The notes beneath the pieces were generated by a model. The model had not been told where the DNA came from, ran no database searches, and saw only the letters and a program-made list of their open reading frames with translations. Shown here piece by piece: positions 17,121-27,602 of a DNA stretch of 64,000 nt (the stretch's first letter is position 1; each line of letters opens with the position of its first letter). Both the position numbers and the translations under genes were made by a program. Origin of the DNA: Palsa-506 sp963755815 (GTDB taxonomy: Bacteria; Actinomycetota; Actinomycetes; Streptosporangiales; Streptosporangiaceae); NCBI GenBank assembly GCA_963755815.1, contig CAVWLF010000019.1, forward strand, positions 1 through 64,000, written 5' to 3'.

Positions 17121-20100
17121 GTGCGCGGACTGGGCACCGCTTTCCTGGTCCGGCGGGCCAGGTCCACCTGGCTGATGCTGGCCTGCGTGGCAGTGACGGT
17201 CCTGGTCGCCACCATGCTCGCGGCCGCGCTCTGGACCTTCGAGGCCGAGGCCATCCCGGTCGGCGCGCGCGATATCCTCGCCGTCTCGCCGGACCGGTCG
17301 ATCGGCATCGCCAGCGTGCCTGGGCAGTCAAGCTCCGGCGACGCGGGGCTGATCCGTGCCAAGCTGCGAGCGGCCTGGCCGGGAGTCGGATTCCAGCTGG
17401 AAAGCGCGCTGTGGTCGCGCCCGATCCAGATCAGGTCGCCCCCCGGCCCCCCGGTTACCACGCTGATCCGGGCCGCGGCGCTGGAGAAGATCCAGGCGCA
17501 CGCGGTGCTGATCGCCGGGAACTGGCCAGGTCCGCCGCGACCCGGCGCACCGCTGCCTGCGGCGCTGCCGGTCACGGTGGCTAAGCAACTGAACCTCAGG
17601 CCCGGCTCGGTGCTGAAGCTCGCGAGCCACGCCCGCAGCACGACGCTTGGGCTGCGGATCACCGGCCTGTTCCGGCCCAGGAACCCGGTCTCGGCGTACT
17701 GGACCCTGGACCTGCTGCCGGTGTCCGGTATCGGCCCCCACGCCGCCATATGCCATCACCTACGGCCCCGCCGTGGTGAACCCGGCGGCGTTCAGCGACG
17801 GGCTGGCCACGAGCCAGGTCTCCTGGTCCGTGCTGCCGCAGCCGGCGGCACTGGCCCGCGGAAAGATCGGCGTACTGGCCGCGAGCACCAGCCAGGCCGT
17901 GACGGCCCTGACCGTGGCCACCCGCCCGTACGGGCTGCAGGTGACCACTGGCCTCCCCCGGCTCCTCAGCGACATCAACCGCACCATCGTGCTGGGCCGG
18001 TCGCTGTTCGCCATCGGCGCACTGCAGTTGCTACTGGTGACCGCGGCGGGACTGGCGCTGGCCGCGCGGCTGCTGGCCGGTCACCGCGAGGAGGAGTCCG
18101 CGCTGCTCCGGGCGCGCGGCGCGGCCAAGTGGCAGGTGACGCGGCCGGTGCTGGCCGAGGCGCTGGTAGTCGGCGTGCTGGCCGCCGCGGCGGGCGTGCC
18201 GATCGGCGCGGCCTGGCCGGCGCCCTGGCTGGCCTGGGCAGCGTGCCCACGGCCGGGTACCAGGGCGCCGGAATCACTCCGCTGGTCTGGGCCACGGTGC
18301 TCGCCGTGCTGGCGCTGTGCCGGTCGTGATGGCCTGGCCGGCGCTGCGCAGCGCGTCCCCGGATGCCGCCAGGTCCGGGCGGTCCCGGCAGGCCCGGCTC
18401 GCCGGGATCGCCCGGCCGGCGGTGACCTGGCCCTGGTGGGGCTCGCGGCGCTCGCGGTCTGGGAACTGCACAACTATTCGGTGGTCGCTCGCCCGGCGAG
18501 CGGAACGCTCGGGATCGATCCCGTGGTCGCCGTGGCTCCCGCACTGGCGCTGGCCGGAGTGGCGCTGGTGCCGCTGCGCGCGCTGCCGCTGCTGGCCAGG
18601 CTCACCGACAAGGCGGCCAAGCGCGGACGGCGGCTGGCCGGCGCGATCGTGGGCTGGCAGATCGGCAGGCGCCCGGTCCGCCAGGCCGGCCCGGTCCTGC
18701 TGGCCGTCGTCGCGGTCGCCACCAGCACGCTCGCGCTGGCCGGGTACGCGAGCTGGCAGAGGTCGGCCGCCGATCAGGCCGCGTACGCGGTCGGTTCCGA
18801 TGTGCGGCTGGATTCGCCGACCCCGGCGTCGCCGGGCGAAGCCGGGGCGATCGCCCGGGCGCCGGGAGTGACCGCCACGACGCCGGCCAGCATCGTCCCC
18901 CTTAGCCCCGGCCGCCTGGTCGCGCTGGACGCGTCCACCGCGGGCGCCACGATCCTGCTCCGGCCCGACCTGTCGCCGCTTCCGCTGGCCACGCTGTGGC
19001 GGCGGATCACTCCGAGGCGGCTGGCCGGGCTGCCGGTCCCGGGCCAGTCGGCCCGGCTGGAAGTCCTGGTGAACCTGGCCACGGAGGCAACCGGGCAACG
19101 GTTCGGCGGCGCTGGCGTCATCGGCTGGCTCCAGGACGGTGGCGGCGGCACCTACCAGGTGGGCACGTGCCAGTCGCCCCTCGGGTTCCTGCCCGCCGAC
19201 GGACGGCGGCACGCGCTGATCATCCCGCTGCCCCGCTCCGGCCAGGCCCCGCTGCGGCTGCTCGGGCTGAGCCTCTGCTTCACCCTTCCGCCGTTCGACG
19301 CGGCCCGGCCGCTGGCGAGCCCGGCCCTCCGGCTGCGGGTCCTGGCGCTCGCGACCGCACGGATGAACACCGGGCCGTTCGGCCCCCCGTTCGCCCGCGG
19401 CACCGCCCTGGCGTCGTGGCGGGCCTCGGCGTCGTCGCAGTCGGTCCCGGCCCGGCCTCCTGGCTTGCTCGGCGTAGTGCTGCCGAAGGACGGGACGCCG
19501 CCGGCGGTCCGGGGCTGGCACGGCGCCGCCGGCGGCCGCCGGGAACTCGACTTCAGGGCCGGCCATGCCCCGTCACCGAAGGTCATGGCCGAGACCAGCA
19601 GCCTCTTCTCGCCGGCGCCCACCGGGCAGGTCACGATCATGCCCCGCCCGCCGTTCCCGGCTTCCCGCAACCTCATCGCGGGCATCCCGGCGATCGCCAC
19701 GAGCAGCTACCTGTCCGGCAATCATGTGGGCATCGGATCGATCGTCCCGTTCTCGCTGGACAATGTCCTGGTCCCGATCCGGATCGTGGCGTCGGTGACC
19801 GGATTCCCGACCACCCCCCCGGCGAGCCGGGTGCTGATCGCTGACCTGGCCGCGGTCCAGGACTTGCTCGTCACGGACCAGGCCATGCCGCTGCCGCTCA
19901 CGCGGTGGTGGCTGCGCACGAGTCACGGCCAGGTGCCGCGGCGGCTGCCGCCTGGGCTGTCCGCCGCCGACCGCGCCCGCCAGCAGGCGGCCTTGCTCCA
20001 CGACGCGCTGTCGGTGGCGCCCCGGCAGGCCATGCTGGCGATTGGCGCCGCGGCGGTGCTGCTGGCCGCGCTCGGCTTCTCGGTCAGCGTCGCGGCCAGC

Positions 20101-20434
20101 GTCCGCGAGCGGCGGACCCAAAGCGCCGTGTTCGCCGCGCTGGGCGTGGGCAGGCGCGCCCAGGCGGGCCAGCTGTGCCTGGAGCAGTTGCTGCTCAGCG
20201 TCCCGGCGGCCGCCGTGGGCCTGTGCGGGGATCGGCCTGGCCCGGCTGCTGGTGCCGTCGATCACGCTGGCCGCGAACGCGATGGCCCCGATGCCGTCGG
20301 CCCTGGTGATACTCCCGCTCGCCCAGGCCGCGGCCCTGGCGCTCATCATCGCCGCGGTACCGGTTGCCGCCGCTGCCGTGTCGGTCGCGCGCAGGCCGGA
20401 CCCGGCAGCGCGGTTGCGGGCGGAGGCCGGATGA
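17121..20434 (+). CDS. FtsX-type ABC transporter permease, five frameshifts
   Basis: GTG 17121 follows GGAGG and opens with a membrane anchor (LVRRARSTWLMLACVAVTVL). Bridging frame changes near 17748, 18212, 18320, 18415 and 20229 yields about 1100 residues of a large FtsX/MacB-like permease: TM1, a long extracytoplasmic region, a cluster of TMs with LLAGHREEESALLRARGAAK (the FtsX cytoplasmic loop), a second extracytoplasmic domain, then ASVRERRTQSAVFAALGVGR and final helices ending with ARRPDPAARLRAEAG. Two FtsX repeats with large extracellular domains fit the long actinobacterial permeases. Its stop overlaps the next gene (ATGA). Such systems export or sense lipids or peptides. As the sequence stands no full product can be made. 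Confidence 0.75.
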
Positions 20435-23119
20435 GAGCGTGGGCGCGGCGTGCGCACCGCCTGGGTGATGCTGACCGGCACCGGGGCGGCCGCCAGCGTC
20501 GCGTTCGGCCTGCTGGTATTCGCGTCGGTGTTCGCCTGCCTGGTGATTCCGCGGGAGAACGCGGCGTTGCGCACCGGGGCGCTGGAGCGCGCGCTCGCGG
20601 CGTCGCCACCCGGCGACCGGGCCGTCATCGGGGCGGTCGGCCTGACGGCCCTCGCGGGCACCGCCCAGGCGGGCCCGCGCGGACATCGCCGCGTTCGGCG
20701 GCAGCCTGGCGTTGCAGCTGGCCGCACGGGGGGTACCGCTGGCCAGCGAACCGCCCGCATGGTCCGGCGTGGACACGGGCGACGCGCCGGTCGCCGGCGC
20801 AGCCGCGGCCGCCGGAGGTAACCGGGCCCAGGTGGAGGTGACGTACCGTACTGCGCTGGCCAGTTACAGCCGTCTCGTGGCCGGGCGCCTTCCGGCGGGC
20901 CTCTCGGGCCGGCGGGCACGAGGTCGTGCAGGTCGCGGTGACCACGGCCACCGCGGCCAGGTTCGGCCTGCGGGTCGGCAGCAGCCTGCGGATGGGCCGG
21001 GCCGTGCGGCTGATGGTGACCGGGATCATCCGGCCGGAACACGTGACCGCCAGCTTCTGGGCCGATACTCCGGGGGCGGCAGTCCCCACCACGATGCAGG
21101 GCCGGTCCGGGTCCTTCTACTGGGTCGGCACGGTCTTCGTCGGCCCTGGCGCGCTCCGGCTGGTCGAGTCCTTCCTCAATCCCGAATACATGCAGGTCGC
21201 TTCGGGGGTTCCGGTCGCGGTGAGCCGGCTGACCGCGAACCAGGTGAGCCCTTTGCAGGTGAGAGTCGACGGCATGATCTCCAGCGGGGTGGTGGTGGCC
21301 AGCGTATCCGGCCCGGTCCTGGTGACGGTCGCCTCCCGGCTGCCGGAAATCCTCGCCCCGCTCGTCGCGGCCGAGAGCGCCGTCGCTCCACTGCTCGGGC
21401 TGCTGTATGTCAGCCTGGCCGTCACCGGGGCGGTGGTCGTGCTGCTCGGCGCCTGGCTGGTGGCCGAGCATCGGCACGCCGAGTTCGCGCTGATGCGGGC
21501 GCGGGGCGGGGCGCTGCGCCAGGTTGGCTGGCTGGCGCTGCGCGGCAGCGCGGTCGTCGCCGTGGTCGCCGTGGCGGCGGCCGCGGCGGTCGCCATCCGG
21601 CTGACTCCCGGTAACGGCAGCCAGGTGAGCTTGTGGCTGGCCGCCGTCACGGTCGGGGTCAGCCTGGCCGGGCCGGTGCTGATCACTGCGGTCCAGCACC
21701 GGGTGCCGGGCCAGGGGACCGGCGGGCGAGCCAGCGGGCGGGCGGGCCGGCGGCGGGGACCCGGCGGATCGTGATCGAGGTGGCCCTGGTCACCGTCGCG
21801 ATCGGCGGGCTGGTGGTACTCCGGGTGCAGGGCCTGTCGGCGGGGGGCACGAATCTCTACCCGAGCGCGGCACCGGTGCTGGTCGCCGTGCCAGCCGCGA
21901 TCATCGTGCTGCGCGGCTACCCGGCCGTGGCGCGCGAACTGGCCCGTATCGCCGGCCGGTCCCGTGGGGTGGTCGCCTTCGTCGGGCTGGCGCGGGCCAC
22001 CCGCACCTCGGCCGGCGCCGTCCTGCCAGCGTTCGCCCTGGTACTGGCGCTGACCATGGTCACGTTCGCGGCCATGGTCACTGCCGCGGTTACCCGCGGG
22101 CAGGTGGCTGCCTCCTGGCGGCGGGCGGGCGCCGACGCGATCGTCGAGGCCCCGGCGGGCGGCGCGATCACCGCCGCGGTGCAGCGCCAGATCGCATCGG
22201 TACCCGGAGTCGCCGGCACCGTCACCGGAGTGGTCCAGGAGGTGACGCTCCCGGTCAGCGGGGCGGGGCTGACCGCGGTGTTCGTCCGGCCGGCGTCGTA
22301 TGCGGCGGTGGTCGATCAGGCTCCTGGCCCGCGGTTCCCGCTGGCCGCGCTCTCCGGGAACGGCGCCGGCCGCCCGGCGCGATCATCCCCATGGTCGCCA
22401 CCCCCACGGCCGCCAAGCTGGTCGGTCCCGACGCAGCGCTCAGCCTGAGTAACCAGGACATGACGATCCGCCTGACCGGCCGGATCAGCGGAGTCCCGGG
22501 CATTACCGGGAGCCCGGTCGTGGTCATGCCGCTGCAGGCGCTCGGCCGCAGCCCGCCTGAGCCCGACCTCATGCTGGTCGCCGGGCCGCACCTGGACGGG
22601 GCGCGGCTGAGCGCGATCGTCACGCGGGCGCTGCCGGGCGGGTCGGTAACGCTGCACGCTGCCGCCCTGGCCGCGCTGACCGGGGCGCCAGTACAGCGGG
22701 CCGCGGAGGTGACCCTGGTGCAGGCGGCGGCCACGGCGGCCGGATTCGGCGCGCTGGTACTGCTGCTGTCGCTGGTGCTCAGCGCGCGGACCCGCGATCT
22801 GACGCTGGCGCGGCTGGCCACGATGGGACTGCGGGCTGGCACGCCCAGCTGCTGCTGGCCGCCGAGGCGCTGCCCCAGGTCGTGGCCGCCGCCATCGGCG
22901 GTATCGCCTGCGCCTGGGCGCTTGCGCCGCTGGTCGGGCACTCGATAGACCTGTCGGTCTTCACCGGCTCCGGGTCTAGCGCGTCGGTGATAGCCCGACC
23001 CGGTTGCGCTGATCATCTCGGCGGCCGGGCTGATACTGGCCGCACTCCTCGCGCTGGCGGCCCAGGCCATGATCACCTACCGCCGCGGCAGCACCAGCGC
23101 GCTGCGGATCACCGAATGA
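20431..23119 (+). CDS. Second FtsX-type ABC transporter permease, seven frameshifts
   Basis: It begins at ATG 20431 inside the stop of the preceding permease. Frame changes are seen near 20450, 20676, 20910, 21740, 22380, 22835 and 22998. The bridged product of roughly 890 residues has an N-terminal TM (WVMLTGTGAAASVAFGLLVF), an extracytoplasmic domain, the FtsX loop EHRHAEFALMRARGGALRQV, a middle hydrophobic block, a second extracytoplasmic domain and a last TM bundle ending AAQAMITYRRGSTSALRITE. It pairs with the first permease and the ATPase as a heteromeric ABC system. Amino acid conservation across the breaks is good, so either the damage is recent or the breaks are sequence errors. Confidence 0.72.
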
Positions 23120-23135
23120 CAAGGAGGCCGGGCAG

Positions 23136-24185
23136 ATGACCGAACCCGGTGCAGGCACCTCACCCGACCGGCGGGACCGGCCGGACCGGCGGCATCGCCC
23201 GCCGGGAGCACCCCGCCTGCCGGGCGGCCGCGGCCGCCACGGGGCCGGCGCGGGCGTTCAGCATGGCCAGGCCGCGCGGCGCGGACGCGATGATCGCCTG
23301 CGACCAGCTGGTCCGGATCTACACCGGCGAGGGCATCGAGGTGCAGGCGCTGCAGGGGCTGGACCTGCTGATCGCCGAGGGGGAACTGACCGCGCTCATC
23401 GGCGCCTCGGGCAGCGGCAAGTCCACGCTGATGAACATCCTGGCCGGGCTGGACACCCCCACCGCGGGGACGGTGCGGGTGGCCGGCCACGATCTGGGCG
23501 TGGCGACCGCCAGGGAGCGGCTGGCCTACCGGCGGGGCGTCGTCGGCTTCATCTGGCAGCAGGCATCGCGCAACCTGCTGTCCTACATGACCGCCCGGCA
23601 GAATGTGATGCTGCCGATGCGGTTCACCTCGCTGCGCCGTCGCGAGCGCATGCGGCGAGCTGACTTCCTGCTGGATACCCTCGGCATCGCGCACTGCGCC
23701 GACCGGACGCCGGACCGATGTCCGGTGGCGAGCAGCAGCGGGCGGCCATTGGCACGGCGCTGGCGAACCAGCCGAAGGTGCTGCTGGCCGATGAGCCGAC
23801 CGGCGAGCTGGACTCCTCGACCGCCCAGGAGGTGTTCGCCGCGCTGCAGACCGCCAACGCCGAGCTCGGCACCACGGTGCTGGTGGTCACCCACGACCCG
23901 GCCGTGTCGTCGCAGGTCCGCCGGACGATCGCGATCCGGGACGGCCGCACGAGCAGTGAGACGATCCGGCACGCGGCCACCGACGAGCACGGCCAGACGG
24001 AGCTGCAGGCCCGTGAGTACGCGGTGCTGGACCGGGCCGGCCGGCTCCAGCTCCCGCGCGAGATGACCGAGCGGCTCGGCATGCGGGACCGGGTCGAGCT
24101 ACGAGGAGGAAACCGACCAATCGGAGTCTGGCCGGACGACGCAGCCGACCCAGGAGGCCTGACGGCGCGATCCGTTACGAGCTGA
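23136..24185 (+). CDS. MacB/LolD-type ABC transporter ATPase, frameshifted
   Basis: AAGGAGG at 23120-23126 precedes ATG 23136. The conserved ATPase starts at about 23290 (MIACDQLVRIYTGEGIEVQA). Walker A is LIGASGSGKSTLMNILAGLD, then a Q-loop in GFIWQQASRNLLSYMTARQN. A frame change near 23712 interrupts just before MSGGEQQRAAIGTALANQP (signature), VLLADEPTGELD (Walker B) and VVTHDPAV (H-loop). A second change may lie in the N-terminal 40 codons, where the ATG frame and the ATPase frame differ. The C-terminal 60 residues (LQLPREMTERLGMRDRVELR) are an extension seen in actinobacterial relatives. It would power the two upstream FtsX permeases. Confidence 0.78.
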
Positions 24186-24489
24186 GCAGGACGGTCCCGA
24201 ACGCAAAGCCACCCACCCGTCGTGCAAGGCCGGCCGGGCGGCTGGCCTGGCCGATGGCCCGCTGGTCGATGGCGAGCACCGTCACCTTGCCTTCGAGGCT
24301 GTGCTCGCGGGCCCAGACGGCCAAGGCCTGGACGGTACGGCCCAGATGCTCGGCGCAGATGTCGGCATGCCCGCGGACGGGCCGCCGGCCGGCCGCGGCC
24401 TCCAGCCGGGCCTGAAAGCAGGGAGCCCGGTCACAGCAGCGGGCGGCCTGGCCGTGGATGACGGGGGCGGATAGCAGTAACTCGGTCAT
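24175..24489 (-). CDS. Small Cys/His-containing protein of unknown function
   Basis: 104 residues; GGAG lies six bases before ATG 24489. The N-terminal half has paired Cys and His residues (ARCCDRAPCFQ, then HADICAEHLG) that could bind a metal; the C-terminal half (VTVLAIDQRAIGQASRPAGL) looks like a small alpha/beta unit. No family is recognised. Its last 11 bases overlap the 3' end of the convergent ABC ATPase gene. The 249 bp upstream of it, to 24738, contain no gene I can support. Confidence 0.5.
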   Translation of the reverse strand: MTELLLSAPVIHGQAARCCDRAPCFQARLEAAAGRRPVRGHADICAEHLGRTVQALAVWAREHSLEGKVTVLAIDQRAIGQASRPAGLARRVGGFAFGTVLLSS

Positions 24490-24738
24490 GACGACTCCGG
24501 GGAACTTTCAGGCGAGGGGCGGCAGATGCGGCTGCCTGGCCCCGGTCGGGAGCAGGCCGCGCGAATGACCTGATGCTGCACCGAGCAGTGCCTACATCGG
24601 TGTGATCACTGCCGGGCAAGTGGCCTCGGCCCTCGCGGGCCGCCCAGGCGAACACTGATGTCACACCGCGGGGTCAGCGCCCATCGCCGGTAGAGCGCGC
24701 GGCGAGGCCGAGGTCTCCGGCCGCACAGGTAGCTCCGG

Positions 24739-25605
24739 TCAGTGTGCGAGACCCCGGCTTGAACCAGGCGAGGGTCTGGCCGGCCGGGCGGCCTGCTCGC
24801 GTGAGCACCACCAGGTGGAGCGCCCGCCGACCGTTCCATGCACCATCGGGGCGCCATCCCGCGGGCAGGTGCCGCCCGGATGGCGGGCCGCGATAACGTC
24901 GCCGGTATGCGCGCCGCCCTTGGCGGCGGCGGACTCCAGGACCGATTTCAGCGCGCGGTACAGGCGATTGACCTGCGCAGCGGAGAGGTCGCCGACCCGC
25001 GCCCGGGGTGACACCCGGGCCTGCCAGAGAATCTCGTCGGCCAGCAGGTTACCGACACCGGCGATCTTGGACTGGTCGAGCAGCCGTGCCTTCACGGCGA
25101 TCGTCCCCTTAGTGATCAGCGCGCGGAACTCCGCCGGCGTGACCTGCGCGGCATCTGGCCCGAGCGCGCCGATGTCGGGGTTGAGCCGGACCCGCCCCAG
25201 CCGGCGCGGGTCAAGAAGCACCAGGCGGCCGCCGTCCGCGAAGGTGAGCGTGAAGCGGTTCCACACTCCCGGCCCGGCCGGGCGTCGTAGCGGCGCGGAT
25301 CGCCGCCCTCGGCCAGGGTGCCGTCCGGGCCCGCGACCACGATGCGGCCGCTCATGCCCAGGTGAATGCCGAGGTCCGGGCCGGGTGCGGCCGCGTCGCC
25401 CGCCGGTGAAGTCTCCAGCCAGATCGTCTTGCCGCGCCGGTGCGCGGCGGTGAGGCTGCGTCCGGTCAGCGCGCTCCGCAGTTCGCCGGGTGCATGCGGC
25501 CGCGCTCACATAGCTGTCGGAATCATCGACGTCCACGATGGGCCGGTGCAGGGCGCAATCAGCGATCAGGCGGCGAGCGGTCTCAACCTCGGGAAGCTCT
25601 GGCAC
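24739..25605 (-). CDS. Fpg/Nei-family DNA glycosylase, two frameshifts, altered zinc finger
   Basis: It starts MPELPEVETARRLIADCALH; Pro2 and Glu3 are the catalytic N-terminus of formamidopyrimidine/endonuclease VIII-type glycosylases, which remove oxidised bases and cleave the strand. The H2TH part (DQSKIAGVGNLLADEILWQA) is intact. Between about 25505 and 25270 the frame is shifted: GKTIWLE and HLGMSGRIVVAGPDGTLAEG, expected there, appear one frame over. At the C-terminus CPRDGAPMVHGTVGGRSTWW leads to CSREQ, so two of the four zinc cysteines (normally C-x2-C...C-x2-C) are Asp and Glu. It may be a zinc-less finger. I cannot choose between Fpg and Nei specificity. Confidence 0.8.
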   Translation of the reverse strand: MPELPEVETARRLIADCALHRPIVDVDDSDSYVSAAACTRRTAERADRTQPHRRAPARQDDLAGDFTGGRRGRTRPGPRHSPGHERPHRGRGPGRHPGRGRRSAPLRRPAGPGVWNRFTLTFADGGRLVLLDPRRLGRVRLNPDIGALGPDAAQVTPAEFRALITKGTIAVKARLLDQSKIAGVGNLLADEILWQARVSPRARVGDLSAAQVNRLYRALKSVLESAAAKGGAHTGDVIAARHPGGTCPRDGAPMVHGTVGGRSTWWCSREQAARPARPSPGSSRGLAH

Positions 25606-25683
25606 CCCCCGTTCTACCCGCCCGGCGGACCGGTCCCGTCCAGCAGCGGGCTGGACGGCGATCAGTACGGCGCCGGGACCGCG

Positions 25684-26445
25684 TCAGAACTGCACCCCGC
25701 GGGTCAGCGCCCCGTCGGCGAGCAGGTTGGCCCCGGTAATGAAGCTGGCCGCCGGACTGGCCAGGAACACCACCCCGCGGGCGATCTCCTCGGGTTTCGC
25801 CATCCGGCCGGTCGGGTTCAGCGCCATGGCCTCGGCGAACAACCCCGGGTTGTCCTGCTCGATGTTCTCCCATACGCCGCCGGCGAAGTAGGTGTTGCCC
25901 GGCGAAAGGCTGTTGGCGCGGATGCCCTTCGGCGCGAGCTGGTAGGCCAGTCCCTGGGTGTAGTGGACGATCGCCGCCTTGAACACGCCGTATGGGCCGG
26001 CCGCGAAGTCGATCTCCCGGCCGGACACGCTCGATATCGTCACGATCGAGGCCGCATGGCTGCGTTCCAGGTACGGCATCGCGGCGCGCACCAGGCGAAC
26101 CGTGCCCATCATGTCCACCTCGAAGCCCGCCCGCCAGCTGGCAGGCTCGTCCGGGATCGCCAGCGCGCTGACGTTGGCCACCACGATGTCCACGCCGCCG
26201 AGTTCGGCCGCGCAGTCAGTGACCCATCGCTGCATGGCGGCGTCGTCCGCGACGTCGGCGACGTGCCCGACCACGACGCTGCCGCGCTTGGTCAGCGCCT
26301 CGGCCGTGTCGGTGACATCGCGCGCGGTACGCGCGCAGAACCCGACCGCGGCGCCCTCCGCGGCGAGCCCCTCCACGATGGCCCGCCCGATTCCCCTGGT
26401 GCCGCCGGTTACCAGGGCGCGAAGCCCCTGCAGACCTAGATCCAC
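25684..26445 (-). CDS. Short-chain dehydrogenase/reductase
   Basis: 253 residues from GTG 26445, preceded by GAGGAGG; the upstream in-frame start at 26487 has no ribosome site. The Rossmann motif TGGTRGIG is at residues 13-20, the NNAG-like motif is replaced by VVANVSA, and the catalytic set is Ser139 (TISSVSG), Tyr152 and Lys156 (YGVFK). The C-terminus (GRMAKPEEIARGVVFLASPA) is classical. It is a cytosolic NAD(P)H-dependent oxidoreductase of unknown substrate; the family resembles 3-oxoacyl-ACP reductase homologues but that name would be over-precise. It is 115 bp downstream of the acetamidase gene on the same strand. Confidence 0.88.
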   Translation of the reverse strand: MDLGLQGLRALVTGGTRGIGRAIVEGLAAEGAAVGFCARTARDVTDTAEALTKRGSVVVGHVADVADDAAMQRWVTDCAAELGGVDIVVANVSALAIPDEPASWRAGFEVDMMGTVRLVRAAMPYLERSHAASIVTISSVSGREIDFAAGPYGVFKAAIVHYTQGLAYQLAPKGIRANSLSPGNTYFAGGVWENIEQDNPGLFAEAMALNPTGRMAKPEEIARGVVFLASPAASFITGANLLADGALTRGVQF

Positions 26446-26560
26446 CTGCTGCCTCCTCGGCTCTTGCGGTACATCACCCGGCCGCATCGCGCGGCGCGAA
26501 ATACCTTGCTAACGCTCCTGGGCCTCCGGCCGCGCCCGGCCGCCCCTACTCGGCCGCCCC

Positions 26561-27563
26561 TTACCGGCCGACCGTCGCGGCGACCTCGCGCAGGTGCCGG
26601 TGCATTCCGTCATAGGCGGCCGCCGGGGGAAGCAGTGCCTTCGCCACCTTCGTGACCGCGCTGTAGTTGGCGTCCACCACGTTGGCCAGCGGGGCCTGGC
26701 TGATCTGCGACAGCAGCTGGTAGGCGTCCAGCTTGTCCAGCCCGAACAGCTCACTGAGCCACGTCACCATGCCGACCTGGCTCACCCGCCAGGCGTCCTC
26801 CAGCGGGCGGCTCGACCCCACCACGGCCAGCTGGTCATCGGTCTCGATCCGGGGCCAGGCCGGCCCGCCGCCCTTGATCAGGTCCACGATGAGGGTGACG
26901 TCCATGGCGCCTTCAACCGCGGTGCCGCAGGCCTCGCCCTCGCCCTGCCGGTAGTGCCCGTCGCCCACGGAGAACAGCGCGCCCTCGACATTGACCCCCA
27001 GGTAGCAGGTCGCGCCGGCGCGCATCTCCGGGGTGTCCATGTTCCCGCCGAACGTGTCCGGGACCAGCGAGGAGCGGACCTCGCCGGCGGCCGGCGCGAC
27101 GCCGACCGTGCCGAGCATGGGATCCATCGGCAGCTCCAGCCTCAGCTCGCTGGCCTGGGCCTGGAACGCGACCGTCCACCGCGCGCGGTCGACCTCGTAG
27201 ATCCAGGTCCGCTCCGGCAGCGGGTCCTGCAGCGTGGCGGTGCGGTCGGTGCTGGTCAGCCCGCCGAACAGCGGGATCGTGCACGACGCGCCGAAATCCC
27301 GGGCCGGGGTCAGGTCGACGAAATGCAGGGCGAGGGTATCGCCGGGCGTCGCGCCCTCAACGTAGAACGGGCCGGTCTGCGGGTTGACGAACGGCATGGT
27401 CAGCGCCGAACTCGGCATATCCGTGGTGCGCCGGATGCGGCCGCAGAACGCGTCGTCCGTCCACAGCCGCAGCACCGTGCCGGGCGACCGTCCGGACCGG
27501 CGCGGCGCCCCCGAACGTGTAGGCGTACTGCTCGCGCTCGGGACGGAATTCGACTACCTCCAT
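26561..27563 (-). CDS. Acetamidase/formamidase-family amidohydrolase, one frameshift
   Basis: About 333 residues after joining two frames near 27480. ATG 27563 with AGGAAGG upstream gives MEVVEFRPEREQYAYTFGGA; the rest runs from LRLWTDDAFCGRI to the end. PGDTLALHFVDLTP, the VAPAAGEVRSSLVPDTFGGN block, YLGVNVEGALFSVGDGHYRQ and the following GEGEACGTAVEGAMDVTLIV are characteristic of the FmdA/AmdA family, metal-dependent hydrolases of formamide, acetamide or other short amides. It follows the hydroxyacid oxidase with a 39-bp gap. The product could supply ammonium plus a short acid. Confidence 0.85.
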
Positions 27564-27602
27564 CGGCGGGCCTTCCTCTCGTGCTCAGCGGCCCTCTCGT
27601 GC

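Noticed and set aside
17121..24185. Treating each open fragment of the FtsX cluster as a separate gene
   Set aside because: The fragments join end to end into two permeases and one ATPase with motifs in the expected order; independent small genes would not do this.
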